From Hymenobacter metallilatus (GTDB lineage Bacteria > Bacteroidota > Bacteroidia > Cytophagales > Hymenobacteraceae): a DNA stretch of 64,000 nt. Under the pieces are notes generated by a model, which searched no databases, was not told the DNA's origin, and saw only the letters and a list, made by a program, of their open reading frames with translations. Where the stretch lies: contig NZ_RWIS01000015.1 of the NCBI RefSeq assembly GCF_003944705.1, forward strand, positions 79,524 to 143,523, written 5' to 3'. The translations under genes and the position numbers were made by a program. Of this stretch, positions 1 to 8,539 are shown one piece after another. Position 1 is the stretch's first letter. Each line of letters opens with the position of its first letter.

Positions 1-1
1 T

Positions 2-511
2 TACCACATCGAGCTGCTGCTGAGCGCCTGCGCCGAGTGCCGCCGCCGCCACCCCGACGTGCCGCTGCGGCTGCGCTTCGTGGGCAAGGCGTCCGAGGGT
101 ATTCAGCGCCAGGCCCGGGAGGCGGGTTTGCAGGAGGCGGCGGAGTTCATCCCGTTCGTGCCCCACGACGAGTCGGTGCAGTACCTGCTGCGGAGTACGG
201 TGCTGCTGATGGCTATACCGGACGTGGCCAACAACCGGGGCATTCTGCCGGGCAAGGTGTTCGAGTACCTGGCTACCAGCAAGCCCATCCTGTGCGTAGG
301 CCCCGCCGGCTCCGACGCCGACGAGCTACTGCAAGCCTGCGGGGCCGGCCGCGCCCTCCCCTACGACGCCTACGCCCAGATGCTGGAAACCCTGGAAACC
401 CTGGCCGCTCAGTGGCGCATCAACCCCAACCTGGATCTGCCCGGCGGCCACCCCGAACGATACTCACGCCGACATTTGACGGGAGAGTTGGCAGAGCTGG
501 TGCGGAAGTAG
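2..511 (+). CDS. glycosyltransferase, C-terminal part (5' end outside window)
   Basis: The frame is open from base 2 and stops with TAG at 509-511, so 169 C-terminal residues are visible and the start lies upstream of the window. The fragment looks like the second Rossmann half of a GT-B (GT4-like) glycosyltransferase: a beta-strand unit RLRFVGKAS, the loop FIPFVPHDESVQYLLRST, then the donor-binding segment GKVFEYLATSKPILCVGP. By family this would transfer a sugar from a nucleotide donor during surface polysaccharide assembly, which fits the glycan genes that follow. The sugar cannot be told from the fragment. An internal GTG at 59 is not a credible start because homologous-looking sequence continues upstream. 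Confidence 0.7.
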   Translation, partial: YHIELLLSACAECRRRHPDVPLRLRFVGKASEGIQRQAREAGLQEAAEFIPFVPHDESVQYLLRSTVLLMAIPDVANNRGILPGKVFEYLATSKPILCVGPAGSDADELLQACGAGRALPYDAYAQMLETLETLAAQWRINPNLDLPGGHPERYSRRHLTGELAELVRK

Positions 512-531
512 TTGAGGCAGGAGCCATACCA

Positions 532-570
532 GAACGTGTACCCCGAAGCTGTGCTTCGGGGTACACGTTC
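532..570. terminator. 18-bp hairpin between convergent genes
   Basis: Perfect inverted repeat, arms 532-549 and 553-570, loop TGT. It fills the gap between the glycosyltransferase stop and the FkbH-like stop codon at 571, so it can act for both strands. No long T-run follows on either strand, so intrinsic termination is likely but not certain. Confidence 0.55.
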
Positions 571-2397
571 TTACCGCCCCAGCAACCCGCGCAGCTTGCC
601 TGGCACCAGGCTGGCGGCGCGGGCTTTCAGGTCGGTCCAGGCAGAATGGCTTAAGGTTCGGCCGTGCCACTGACTAATGCCCTGGGCCAGCCGCTGGGCC
701 AGGGTGCGGTAGTGCTGGCGGTGGTAGTGGCGCAGGTTGTTGGTAACGTCGGCGGGGGTTTGTACGAAGTCGCGCACGTCCACCACGAAGCAGTTGGCCG
801 CCGTAGCCACGAAGTCGGCCAAAGCCTGGTTCAGCAGCTGATGGCGCTGCCGGGCACCGATTTCGCCGGAACCCGGCACCTCAATTTCGGCCCCGTTGAG
901 GAGGAAAATGGGCACCGCAGCCGACACCTGGGCCCGCAGCCACCGTAGGTTTTCTTGAAACTCATCGGCTGAAATCTGGCCCTCGTGCTCAAACTCCTGG
1001 GCAAACCGCCGCAGAAACGCCTCATTCAGCCCCTGAAAACGACGCTGGGCATAACGGGCGGCCTGGGCAGCAGGGTCCTGGGCAGTAAGGTTCTGGTAGG
1101 CTCCGAAGGGTATGCGGCGGCCGGTGGTCCGCTCCCGGTACACGTCCTGGGTGTAGTCCATGAGGGGGCTGTACACCAGCACGTCGTAGTCACCGGCCCA
1201 GAGTTTGGTATCAAAAGCTTCCTGGCCCAGAAACGGCAGGGCGGCCGCCAAGCGCTGCTGCTCGGCGGCGGGCCACTCCTGGCTGGCCCGCAGCAGCAAA
1301 GTGTGCTCCAGGTGCACCGGAATCTGGTATTCATTATTGAAATTGAACTCCTCCGTTACGTCCAGCGCAAACGCCTGCAGGAAGGGCGTAAGCTGGCCCA
1401 GGTCGCAGCCCCCTTTCAACAGCACCCGTAGCCGGTTGGCGGCCTGAGCGGCGGCAGGTTGCAGCGGGGTGGCGGCGGGTTCCTGCAGCGTAATCCAGTC
1501 GGGCGTTTCCGTCTGGTTCAGCTCGGTAGCAACATCACCTTGCACTTTCAGCTGCGGGAAGCCCAAGTGGGCATAGATCCACTGCTCCACGCCCAAATGC
1601 AGGATGCGGCAGGAGAAAACCAGCTGCTCCAGGCGGTTATCGGGCCGGTGCAGGCAGTAAATGCCCACCAGCCCATAGTCGCCGAACCGGTCCTGCACGC
1701 GCACGGTGCCCCAGCGGCGGCTGGGGTCCTGGAGGCTGACCTCCAGCTCGGCTTTGGTAACACGCTGTTTGGTGAAATTGAGCTGATTGGAACGGTTAAT
1801 CAGCTCTTCCAGCCGGTTAAGGTCCGGTAGCACGGCCTCGCCCTCCCGAAGTTCCACCCGCACCTGGGCGTCGCGCAGAAAGGCCAGGTTATCATTGTAC
1901 TGAGTGCGGGCCTGCTGCTGCCGCTCCAGCAGCCGGTATTGCTCCAGGCGCGAGAAGGTGGGGTCGGGCTTGCCGCTGGCCCGCAGCAGCGGGGCCAGGC
2001 GGGACAGATCCTGGGGGTCGGCGGTTTGCAGCCCGGAGTTGTAAAACTCGGCCTCAGCCCGGTTAATGGGGTTGTCGTCGAGGAACAAGGCATTGGGGGC
2101 GCGCAGCTGCATCTGTTCCAGCAGCTGCCGGATAATAGGGCCCTTGGGCTGCCAGCTGATCTGCGGAAATACGAACAACTCCCGGATACCCATCTCCATG
2201 AGCTTGGCCTCGGCCGGAGCAAAGTCGTTTTTACTGACGATGGTGTGCACGATGCCCCGGGCGGCAGTGTCGCGCACCAGTTGCACGTTTTCTTCCAGGG
2301 CTTCCACCACGCCCTCCGAGAGCGTACCGCGCCAGAAGGTATCATCCAGGTCCCAGATGATGACTTTGATGGGGTGAGGAAAGGCGAAATCGGACAT
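571..2397 (-). CDS. FkbH-like HAD-IIIC family protein (HAD, GNAT-like and SGNH-like regions)
   Basis: 608 residues from the ATG at 2397. The first part is an HAD phosphatase-like domain: WDLDDTFW at residues 15-22 carries the DxD motif (D16, D18) and FLDDNPINRAEAE is the acidic motif near residue 105. A GNAT-like region follows (VRVQDRFGDYGLVGIY, then FSCRILHLGVEQ). The last ~270 residues (LLKGGCDLGQL, DVLVYSPLMDYTQD) resemble the SGNH-like part of FkbH proteins. FkbH relatives load glyceryl or similar acyl groups on carrier proteins, or modify surface glycans. The position beside Pse genes suggests glycan decoration, which is inference. A longer frame to 2451 runs into a dispersed repeat, so the ATG at 2397 is preferred. 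Divergent from pseB. Confidence 0.85.
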   Translation of the reverse strand: MSDFAFPHPIKVIIWDLDDTFWRGTLSEGVVEALEENVQLVRDTAARGIVHTIVSKNDFAPAEAKLMEMGIRELFVFPQISWQPKGPIIRQLLEQMQLRAPNALFLDDNPINRAEAEFYNSGLQTADPQDLSRLAPLLRASGKPDPTFSRLEQYRLLERQQQARTQYNDNLAFLRDAQVRVELREGEAVLPDLNRLEELINRSNQLNFTKQRVTKAELEVSLQDPSRRWGTVRVQDRFGDYGLVGIYCLHRPDNRLEQLVFSCRILHLGVEQWIYAHLGFPQLKVQGDVATELNQTETPDWITLQEPAATPLQPAAAQAANRLRVLLKGGCDLGQLTPFLQAFALDVTEEFNFNNEYQIPVHLEHTLLLRASQEWPAAEQQRLAAALPFLGQEAFDTKLWAGDYDVLVYSPLMDYTQDVYRERTTGRRIPFGAYQNLTAQDPAAQAARYAQRRFQGLNEAFLRRFAQEFEHEGQISADEFQENLRWLRAQVSAAVPIFLLNGAEIEVPGSGEIGARQRHQLLNQALADFVATAANCFVVDVRDFVQTPADVTNNLRHYHRQHYRTLAQRLAQGISQWHGRTLSHSAWTDLKARAASLVPGKLRGLLGR

Positions 2398-2419
2398 GAT
2401 GAGGGCGGGAAAGACCATT

Positions 2420-2515
2420 ATCATTCTGAGCAGCGCGAAGGACCTTCTCACGCCAGAACGAGCTGTTCAGTAGTAGTCCAGACGGGAGAAGGTCCTTCGC
2501 AAGCTCAGGATGACA
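2420..2515. repeat. dispersed hairpin repeat, family A (GAAGGACCTT type)
   Basis: Ends TCATTCTGAGCAGCGCGAAGG and GCAAGCTCAGGATGACA are imperfect inverted copies around a variable centre. The same ends recur at 3656, 11289, 14640, 31405, 58418 and 62046. It lies in the divergent FkbH/pseB spacer. Confidence 0.8.
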
Positions 2516-2565
2516 AGCAAAAAATGGAACGCCGGCAAAACTACGCAAGCTCCGGACGGAATGCC

Positions 2566-2573
2566 TACTTTTG
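2566..2573 (+). promoter_or_regulatory. putative -7 box for pseB
   Basis: TACTTTTG fits the Bacteroidota -7 consensus TAnnTTTG and lies 47 nt before the pseB ATG. No clear TTTG is seen about 20 nt further upstream. Confidence 0.4.
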
Positions 2574-2620
2574 CCCTCCTTAGTCCTGGCCGGCACTACG
2601 CCCGGCCCTGTTCCCTTGAT

Positions 2621-3640
2621 ATGGCCCTCGACCTCAATCACAAATCCATTCTGGTTACCGGCGGCACCGGTTCGTTCGGCAAAAAGTTTGTTCAGGCAGT
2701 TTTCGAGCAGTTCCCGCAGGTAAAACGGCTGGTGGTCTACTCCCGCGACGAGCTGAAGCAGTACGAAATGTCGCAGCAGTTTCCGCACGCCAAGTACCCA
2801 GCCATCCGCTACTTCATCGGCGACGTGCGCGACGCCGACCGGCTGAAGCGGGCCTGTGAGGGCATTGATATACTAGTGCATGCCGCCGCCCTCAAGCAGG
2901 TACCCGCCGCCGAGTACAACCCGATGGAGTGCATCAAAACCAACATCTTCGGGGCTGAAAATGTGATTAACGCCGCCCTCGACTGCGGAGTGAAGGATGT
3001 GGTGGCTCTGAGCACCGATAAGGCCGCAGCTCCTATTAACCTTTACGGTGCTACCAAGCTCTGCTCTGACAAGCTGTTTGTGGCCGCCAACAACATGAAG
3101 GGCAGCCGGGATTTACGCTTTTCGGTGGTGCGCTACGGCAACGTAATTGGCTCCCGGGGCTCGGTGGTGCCATTTTTCCTCCAACGGCGGGCTTCAGGCG
3201 TACTACCCATTACCCACCCCGACATGACACGCTTCAACATCTCTCTGGAGGAAGGCGTGGACCTGGTGCTGTACGCGCTGGAGCACAGTTGGGGAGGGGA
3301 AATCTTCGTACCTAAAATTCCGAGCTACAAAATCACGGAAGTGGCCAAAGCCATTGGCCCTGATTGCCACCAGGAAATTGTAGGCATCCGGCCCGGCGAG
3401 AAACTGCACGAGGAAATGATAACCGAAACCGACGCCCTAAGCACTGTGGAGCTGGACAAGTATTATGTCATCCTGCCCTTCACTCCACGCTGGGATGTGG
3501 ACGACTTCATCCGCCACTTCGGCGGCCGCCGCGTGGAGCCGGGTTTTCACTATGATTCCTCCAATAACACCGAGTGGCTTTCAGCCGAGCAAATCCGCGA
3601 GGAAATCCGCCTGCACGTGGACGCGGGGTTTGAGGCGTAA
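2621..3640 (+). CDS. pseB: UDP-N-acetylglucosamine 4,6-dehydratase (inverting)
   Basis: 339 residues, the usual PseB length. It makes UDP-4-keto-6-deoxy-L-AltNAc from UDP-GlcNAc, the first step of pseudaminic acid synthesis (cytoplasmic). Seen: Rossmann NAD(P) motif TGGTGSFG at residues 13-20; STDK at 131-134 and YGATK with Y142 and K146, the Asp-Lys-Tyr catalytic set of the FlaA1/PseB short-chain family. The start is the ATG before ALDLNHKSILV; an in-frame upstream extension runs into the repeat and lacks family sequence. It heads a co-directional run pseB, pseC, cytidylyltransferase, PseG-PseH, pseI, although repeats break up the spacers. No Leg/LegB-type features were noticed, so Pse rather than legionaminic acid is favoured. 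Confidence 0.93.
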   Translation: MALDLNHKSILVTGGTGSFGKKFVQAVFEQFPQVKRLVVYSRDELKQYEMSQQFPHAKYPAIRYFIGDVRDADRLKRACEGIDILVHAAALKQVPAAEYNPMECIKTNIFGAENVINAALDCGVKDVVALSTDKAAAPINLYGATKLCSDKLFVAANNMKGSRDLRFSVVRYGNVIGSRGSVVPFFLQRRASGVLPITHPDMTRFNISLEEGVDLVLYALEHSWGGEIFVPKIPSYKITEVAKAIGPDCHQEIVGIRPGEKLHEEMITETDALSTVELDKYYVILPFTPRWDVDDFIRHFGGRRVEPGFHYDSSNNTEWLSAEQIREEIRLHVDAGFEA

Positions 3641-3655
3641 GGCTAGGTTTTGTTT

Positions 3656-3749
3656 GTCATCCTGAGCAGCGCGAAGGACCTTATTACAACAGAACAATCC
3701 TCGTGAAAACGACATTGTTCTGTTGTAATAAGGTCCTTCGCGCTGCTCA
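3656..3749. repeat. family A repeat forming a perfect 35-bp stem
   Basis: Arms 3664-3698 and 3714-3748 are exact reverse complements, with a 15-nt loop. The outer GTCATCCTGAGC belongs to family A. It sits between pseB and pseC, where it could act as a transcription attenuator or mRNA end. Confidence 0.85.
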
Positions 3750-3787
3750 ACCGGACAGTTTTTGCCGGTAGTGTGAAGGGCGCAGTT

Positions 3788-3795
3788 TACTTTTG
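3788..3795 (+). promoter_or_regulatory. putative -7 box, start-proximal, for pseC
   Basis: TACTTTTG ends 7 nt before the ATG at 3803. If used, transcription would begin at or within a few bases of the start codon, giving a leaderless or nearly leaderless mRNA. It follows directly after the 35-bp hairpin. Confidence 0.5.
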
Positions 3796-3802
3796 AACCT
3801 GT

Positions 3803-4978
3803 ATGAGCACGACGCCTTCATTTCAGCCTACCCGCCCCATTGCCTACGGCCGCCAGCACATCACGCCCGAGGACGTGCAGGCCGTGACGGAAACCCTGTA
3901 CTCTGATTATCTGACGCAGGGGCCGAAGGTGGCTGAGTTCGAGCAGAAGTTTGCGGCTTACGTGGGGGCTGATTACGCCGTGGCAGTAGCTAACGGTACA
4001 GCGGCCCTTCATTTGTGCGCTTTGGCGCTGGGCGTGCAGCCGGGGCAGCGCGTCATCACCACTCCCATCACCTTCGCCGCCTCGGCCAACTGCGTACGGT
4101 ACTGCGGCGGCGAAGTACACTTTGTGGATATCGACCCGGCCACGGCCCTGATTGATCTGGTAGCCGTGCGCCAGTTGCTGGAAAGTCACCCTAAAGGCCA
4201 CTTCCAGGGGTTGATTCCAGTGGATTTTGCTGGCCTGCCGGTGAATCTGGAAGCTGCTCGCCAGCTCTGCAACGAGTTTGGCCTCTGGATGATTGAGGAC
4301 AGTTGCCACGCGCCGGGCGGCTTTTTCACCGATTCGCGGGGCCGGGAGCAGCGCTGCGGCAACGGGCAATTTGCCGACTTGGCTATTTTCAGCTTCCATC
4401 CCGTTAAGCACATTGCCACCGGCGAAGGTGGCATGATTACTACCAACCGCCGTGACCTGTACGAGCACCTGCTGCGCCTGCGTACCCATGGCATCAGCAA
4501 AGACCCCGCCCACCTGCAGCGCAACGACGGCGGCTGGTACATGGAAATGCAGGAGCTAGGCTACAACTACCGGATGCCCGACATGCTCTGCGCCTTGGGT
4601 ATCAGTCAATTGACCCGAGCCGACGAGGGCCTGCTGCGCCGCCGGGAGCTGGCCGCCCGCTACGATGCGGCCTTTGCCGACATGCCCGCCGTGCGTCCTC
4701 TGGCCGGGGCTCCGGGCCACGCCTACCACCTCTACGTGATTCAGGTACCCGACCGGAAAGCCCTGTATGATGCATTGCGTGAGCGGCAGATTTTCGCTCA
4801 GGTACACTACATTCCAGTGCATACTATGCCCTACTACCAAAGCCTGGGCTGGCATTCCGGTGACTTTCCGCTGGCCGAAGCCTATTACGCCCACTGCCTC
4901 AGTATTCCGCTCTTCCCCAGCCTCACCGACGAAGAGCAGAAGTACGTCATTGACTGCATCCGGGAATTGGTTGGCTAG
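3803..4978 (+). CDS. pseC: UDP-4-amino-4,6-dideoxy-N-acetyl-beta-L-altrosamine transaminase
   Basis: 391 residues, a DegT/DnrJ/EryC1/StrS-type PLP aminotransferase of normal length. Seen: NGTAALHLCALAL (PLP phosphate site), MIEDSCHAPGG with E165-D166 contacting the pyridine ring, and FSFHPVKHIATGEGG with the Schiff-base lysine K202. PseC converts the PseB product to the 4-amino sugar with glutamate as donor. Placement directly after pseB and before the other Pse genes makes the specific assignment strong. The ATG at 3803 is the natural start, 162 nt after the pseB stop, with a promoter-like box just before it. Confidence 0.92.
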   Translation: MSTTPSFQPTRPIAYGRQHITPEDVQAVTETLYSDYLTQGPKVAEFEQKFAAYVGADYAVAVANGTAALHLCALALGVQPGQRVITTPITFAASANCVRYCGGEVHFVDIDPATALIDLVAVRQLLESHPKGHFQGLIPVDFAGLPVNLEAARQLCNEFGLWMIEDSCHAPGGFFTDSRGREQRCGNGQFADLAIFSFHPVKHIATGEGGMITTNRRDLYEHLLRLRTHGISKDPAHLQRNDGGWYMEMQELGYNYRMPDMLCALGISQLTRADEGLLRRRELAARYDAAFADMPAVRPLAGAPGHAYHLYVIQVPDRKALYDALRERQIFAQVHYIPVHTMPYYQSLGWHSGDFPLAEAYYAHCLSIPLFPSLTDEEQKYVIDCIRELVG

Positions 4979-4983
4979 CAATT

Positions 4984-5080
4984 CGTCATTCTGAGCTTGC
5001 GAAAAACCCTTCGTGCAGGCGTCATTTCCCGCAGAGGTTCGCGGAGGGATGCGCTGAGGTTCGCTGAGTTGTTCTAACAC
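4984..5080. repeat. composite intergenic repeat (family A end plus CTCTGCG-type core)
   Basis: Starts with CGTCATTCTGAGCTTGCGAA (family A end) but continues into CCCGCAGAGGTTCGCGGAGG, a core also seen inverted at 11330-11375. The second family A end is missing, so it looks like a degraded or composite copy. Confidence 0.6.
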
Positions 5081-5109
5081 TGCCCTCCTACCCTCTTACC
5101 CTCCTACCC

Positions 5110-5835
5110 TTGCCCAACGTCGGTATTATTTCTCAGGCCCGCATGACCAGTACCCGGCTGCCGGGAAAAGTGCTGCGAGCGGTGGCGGGGCGGCCGTTGC
5201 TGGATTACCATGTGCAGCGGCTGCGGCAAACCGGCCTGGCCCTGCACCTGGCCATTACCGACCAACCCGCCGACGACCCGCTGGCCGACTACGCCACCCA
5301 CCACGCCCTCCCCTGCACCCGGGGCCCCGAGGACGACGTGCTGGCCCGCTACCAGCAGTGCGCCGCCGCCCACCACCTCGACGTAATTGTGCGGGTTACG
5401 TCTGATTGCCCGCTGCTGGACGGGGCCCTAGTGGCAGAGGCGGTGCAACAGTATGTGGCGGCCCGAAATCCTCGGCTGTACTTGTCGAATGTGCTGGAAC
5501 GCACGTTTCCCCGGGGCTTCGATTTCGAGGTGTTTTCCCGCGAACTGCTGGAAGAGGCGCACCGCCACGCCACCGCCGCCTCCGACCGGGAGCATGTGAC
5601 GCCCTACATTCATCAGAACCGCTCGGGCCGGGTGGAACTTGCCCACATCCGCCGCACCCCAGACCGGAGCAACTACCGCCTGACCGTGGACACCATTGAA
5701 GATTTTGAGCTGATCCGGCAGCTGGTGGAGGATTTCCGGGCCGATACCCTGACCGGTGACGAGCTGATTGCCCTGCTGGATGTGCACCCAGATCTGCTGA
5801 CCCTCAACGCCCACATCGAGCAGAAAAAACTGTAG
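5110..5835 (+). CDS. pseF: SpsF/PseF-type cytidylyltransferase (CMP-pseudaminic acid synthesis)
   Basis: 241 residues with a TTG start. The N-terminal nucleotide-binding motif IISQARMTSTRLPGK begins four residues after the start, as in NeuA/KdsB-type cytidylyltransferases, so the TTG is needed and the later ATG (residue 12) would delete the motif. Further motifs are GPEDDVLARYQQ and RVTSDCPLLD (metal/sugar site). The sequence is of the SpsF (COG1861) branch rather than classic PseF, but it fills the CMP-activation step otherwise missing from this locus. An alternative reading is activation of another nonulosonate. Preceded by a C/T-rich low-complexity leader. Confidence 0.8.
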   Translation: MPNVGIISQARMTSTRLPGKVLRAVAGRPLLDYHVQRLRQTGLALHLAITDQPADDPLADYATHHALPCTRGPEDDVLARYQQCAAAHHLDVIVRVTSDCPLLDGALVAEAVQQYVAARNPRLYLSNVLERTFPRGFDFEVFSRELLEEAHRHATAASDREHVTPYIHQNRSGRVELAHIRRTPDRSNYRLTVDTIEDFELIRQLVEDFRADTLTGDELIALLDVHPDLLTLNAHIEQKKL

Positions 5836-5953
5836 GCTGACCCGAGGTATCAACTCTCATAATTTAGGCTATAAGGCCAGTTCTCCTCTTGGCTAGCGAA
5901 AAGGTTAGATTTTTGACTTTATTCAGCAACCGGGGTTGGATTACCTTCGAGCA

Positions 5954-7438
5954 ATGAATACTGCTGCTCCCCGCCTGCTATTCCGGGCCGATGGTAACTC
6001 CCGCATCGGGTTGGGCCATGTGATGCGTCTGCTGGCTCTGGCCGAAATTCTGCGGCCCGACTTTCCCGAGCAACTGTTCCTGATTCGGGAGCCAGACGCT
6101 GTCTTGGAGCAGCTGCTGCGCACCGCCGGCCTCGCGGTAGTGGCCCTGCCGGCCCAGCCCCTGGCCGAAGAAGCCGCCTATCTGGTCCGGCAGGTGCTTC
6201 GCGCTACCGATGTGCTGGTGCTGGACGGGTACGATTTCCGCTACGACTACCAGAACACGGTGAGCGGAGCCGTGGCCCGCCTGGCCTGCCTCGACGATTT
6301 GCACGCCTTTCCCTTGGCCGCCGACCTCGTGCTGAATCCGGCCGGGGGCCTCACAACCAGCCAGTACGAGTTGCGCCAGCCCGGGGCACGGCTGCTCAGC
6401 GGGCCTGCCTACGTCCCGCTGCGGGAGGCTTTCCGCGTCCCCGCCGCTTCTCTCGCGGAGCCTGACCCGACTACCGTGCTGGTATGCCTGGGCGGAGCCG
6501 ACCCTACTCACCAGACCCAGCGCGTGGCCGCCGGGCTACTGGAGCTGCCGGCTGTGCAGCGCGTGCATGTAGTGGTGGGCAGCGCCTACCTGGGCTGGGA
6601 AAGTCTGCAAAGCTGGGCCCTGGAGCACCCGCGCCTGACGCTGCACCGCAGCGTATCAGCTTCGGGACTAACCCAACTGATGCGCCAGTGCGGAGCGGCG
6701 GTTTGCTCGGCCAGTACCGTGAGCTATGAGTACTGCGCGGCCGGCGGGGGGCTGCTGCTGCTGCTGCCCACGGCCGACAACCAGCACGACATCGACCAGT
6801 ATTTGCGTGGCCACGGCCTGGCCCGTCCGTTTGCCGCCGCCGCCAATATCCTGACTTCGCCGGAAGCCCGGCGCGTAGCTCTTGCCATGCGGGCCGCCCA
6901 ACGCCTGGTGTTCGATGGGCAGGCTCCCACGCGGCTGCGCCAGGAGTTCCGGGCGCTGCTGCTGCCACCGCCGCCATTCTACCTCCGGCCCGTAACCGCC
7001 ACCGACTCCGACCAACTCTTGGCCTGGACCAACGAGCCCGCCGTGCGGCAGTTTTCCTTCAACCCCACTCCTGTACCCCGCCCCGCGCACGAGCAATGGC
7101 TGGCTGCCCGCCTCCTCGACCCCAATGCCCTGCTGCTGCTGGCCCAGGACGCCGCCACTGGACGCCCCGCCGGCCTTATCCGGTTTGCCGTCGATGGCGA
7201 AGAAGCCACCCTGAGCTACCTGCTGGATGCCGGGTATCGGGGGCGGGGACTGGCGCCGCTGCTGCTGCTGGCTGGCACGCGCCGGGTGCTGGAGCATTTC
7301 CCGCGGGTGCGGCGGGTGCTGGGCCAGGTGCAGCAAGTGAATGTGGCCTCGGTGAAGGCATTTGAGCGGGCGGGGTACCAAGTAAGCGAAGTAGCTCCGG
7401 CCGCGCCCGAATCCGTTACTTTTGTGTGGCTGGCGTAG
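5954..7438 (+). CDS. pseG: PseG-PseH fusion: UDP-sugar hydrolase with C-terminal N-acetyltransferase
   Basis: 494 residues, much longer than stand-alone PseG. Residues 1 to ~335 are PseG-like, a GT-B-type UDP-2,4-diacetamido-trideoxy-altropyranose hydrolase: FRADGNSRIGLGHVMR at 10-25, VLVCLGGADPTH, and the AAVCSASTVSYEYCAAG region. Residues 342-494 are a GNAT domain (FYLRPVTATDSD, acetyl-CoA loop DAGYRGRGLAPLL at ~425-437, NVASVKAFERAGY), which supplies the 4-amino acetylation done by PseH elsewhere. No separate pseH is seen in the window. The ATG at 5954 is chosen over an in-frame TTG at 5936. The two steps are consecutive in reverse order (PseH then PseG), so fusion could channel the intermediate. 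Confidence 0.9.
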   Translation: MNTAAPRLLFRADGNSRIGLGHVMRLLALAEILRPDFPEQLFLIREPDAVLEQLLRTAGLAVVALPAQPLAEEAAYLVRQVLRATDVLVLDGYDFRYDYQNTVSGAVARLACLDDLHAFPLAADLVLNPAGGLTTSQYELRQPGARLLSGPAYVPLREAFRVPAASLAEPDPTTVLVCLGGADPTHQTQRVAAGLLELPAVQRVHVVVGSAYLGWESLQSWALEHPRLTLHRSVSASGLTQLMRQCGAAVCSASTVSYEYCAAGGGLLLLLPTADNQHDIDQYLRGHGLARPFAAAANILTSPEARRVALAMRAAQRLVFDGQAPTRLRQEFRALLLPPPPFYLRPVTATDSDQLLAWTNEPAVRQFSFNPTPVPRPAHEQWLAARLLDPNALLLLAQDAATGRPAGLIRFAVDGEEATLSYLLDAGYRGRGLAPLLLLAGTRRVLEHFPRVRRVLGQVQQVNVASVKAFERAGYQVSEVAPAAPESVTFVWLA

Positions 7439-7490
7439 ACCGGGGCGTTGTCGGCCCGGCCGCTTGTCCGGCTTCTTGCCTTCCGTTGCT

Positions 7491-8531
7491 ATGACTATTT
7501 CCTTTGGCTCCCGCCTCGTCGGCCCCGACCAGCCCCCGTTTATCATTGCCGAGCTCAGCGGCAACCACAACCAGGACCTCAGCCGGGGCCTGGCCATTGT
7601 GGATGCCATGGCGGCTGCTGGGGCCCACGCCATCAAGCTCCAGACCTACACCGCCGATACCATGACCCTGCCCGGGGCCTACCGCATCGACGACCCCAAT
7701 TCTTTGTGGTTTGGGCGGGAGCTGCACGAGTTATACCAGGAGGCCCATACGCCCTGGGAGTGGCATAAGCCGTTGTTCGACCGGGCCCGGCAGCACGGTA
7801 TGCTGGCCTTCAGCTCGCCCTTCGATGAAACCGCCGTGGATTTCCTCGAAACCCTCGACGTGCCGGCCTACAAGATTGCATCCTTCGAGAATACCGACTG
7901 GCCGCTGCTGCGCCGGGTGGCCGCCACCGGCAAGCCCGTGATTATGAGCACCGGGGCCAGTCAGCTGGCTGAGGTGGCCGAGGCTGTGCAAGTGCTGCGC
8001 GAGGCGGGCTGCCGGGAACTGGTGCTGCTGAAATGCACCAGCACTTACCCCGCCACGCCGCAAAACACCAACCTGCGCACTCTGCCGCACTTTCAGCAAC
8101 TGTTTCCCGATGCCTTGGTGGGCCTCTCCGACCACACCATGGGCGTGGGCGCGGCCGTGGCCGCCGTGGCCCTGGGGGCCTGCGTAGTGGAAAAGCACGT
8201 AACCCTGCGCCGGGCCGACGGCGGCGTGGATTCGGCCTTCTCGCTGGAGCCTGAGGAAGTGGCCCAGCTGGTAACCGAAACTGAGCGGGCTTGGCAGGCG
8301 CTGGGTCAGGTGCAGTACGGCGTGCAGCGGGCCGAGGAGAAAAGCCGCCTTTACAAACGTAGCCTCTACGTGGCCCAGAACATGCAAGCTGGTGAAATCT
8401 TCACCAAGGAGAACCTACGCGTAGTGCGCCCCGGCGACGGCCTGCCCCCCCGCTATTACGACCAGCTATTGGGCAAGCCCGCCCGCCAGCCCCTGAAGGC
8501 CGGCACCCCCCTCACCTGGGACGCGCTGTAG
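7491..8531 (+). CDS. pseI: pseudaminic acid synthase
   Basis: 346 residues, standard NeuB-family length. It condenses 2,4-diacetamido-2,4,6-trideoxy-L-altrose with phosphoenolpyruvate to Pse. Seen: IIAELSGNHNQDLSRG near residue 20, AIKLQTYTADTMTL, KIASFENTDWPLL, MSTGAS, LKCTSTYP, GLSDHTMG and EKHVTLRRADGGVDSAFSLE, the usual NeuB barrel signatures, then a C-terminal SAF/antifreeze-like domain from about residue 285 (RSLYVAQNMQAGEIFTKENL). The ATG at 7491 lies 52 nt after the PseG-PseH stop. Last core Pse gene of the run; the next start follows after 8 nt. Confidence 0.93.
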   Translation: MTISFGSRLVGPDQPPFIIAELSGNHNQDLSRGLAIVDAMAAAGAHAIKLQTYTADTMTLPGAYRIDDPNSLWFGRELHELYQEAHTPWEWHKPLFDRARQHGMLAFSSPFDETAVDFLETLDVPAYKIASFENTDWPLLRRVAATGKPVIMSTGASQLAEVAEAVQVLREAGCRELVLLKCTSTYPATPQNTNLRTLPHFQQLFPDALVGLSDHTMGVGAAVAAVALGACVVEKHVTLRRADGGVDSAFSLEPEEVAQLVTETERAWQALGQVQYGVQRAEEKSRLYKRSLYVAQNMQAGEIFTKENLRVVRPGDGLPPRYYDQLLGKPARQPLKAGTPLTWDAL

Positions 8532-8539
8532 CCGCTGCC

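Noticed and set aside
37..654. Plus-strand 205-codon frame at the left edge
   Set aside because: Crosses the glycosyltransferase stop and the hairpin into the FkbH-like gene; Arg/Pro-rich with no family features.
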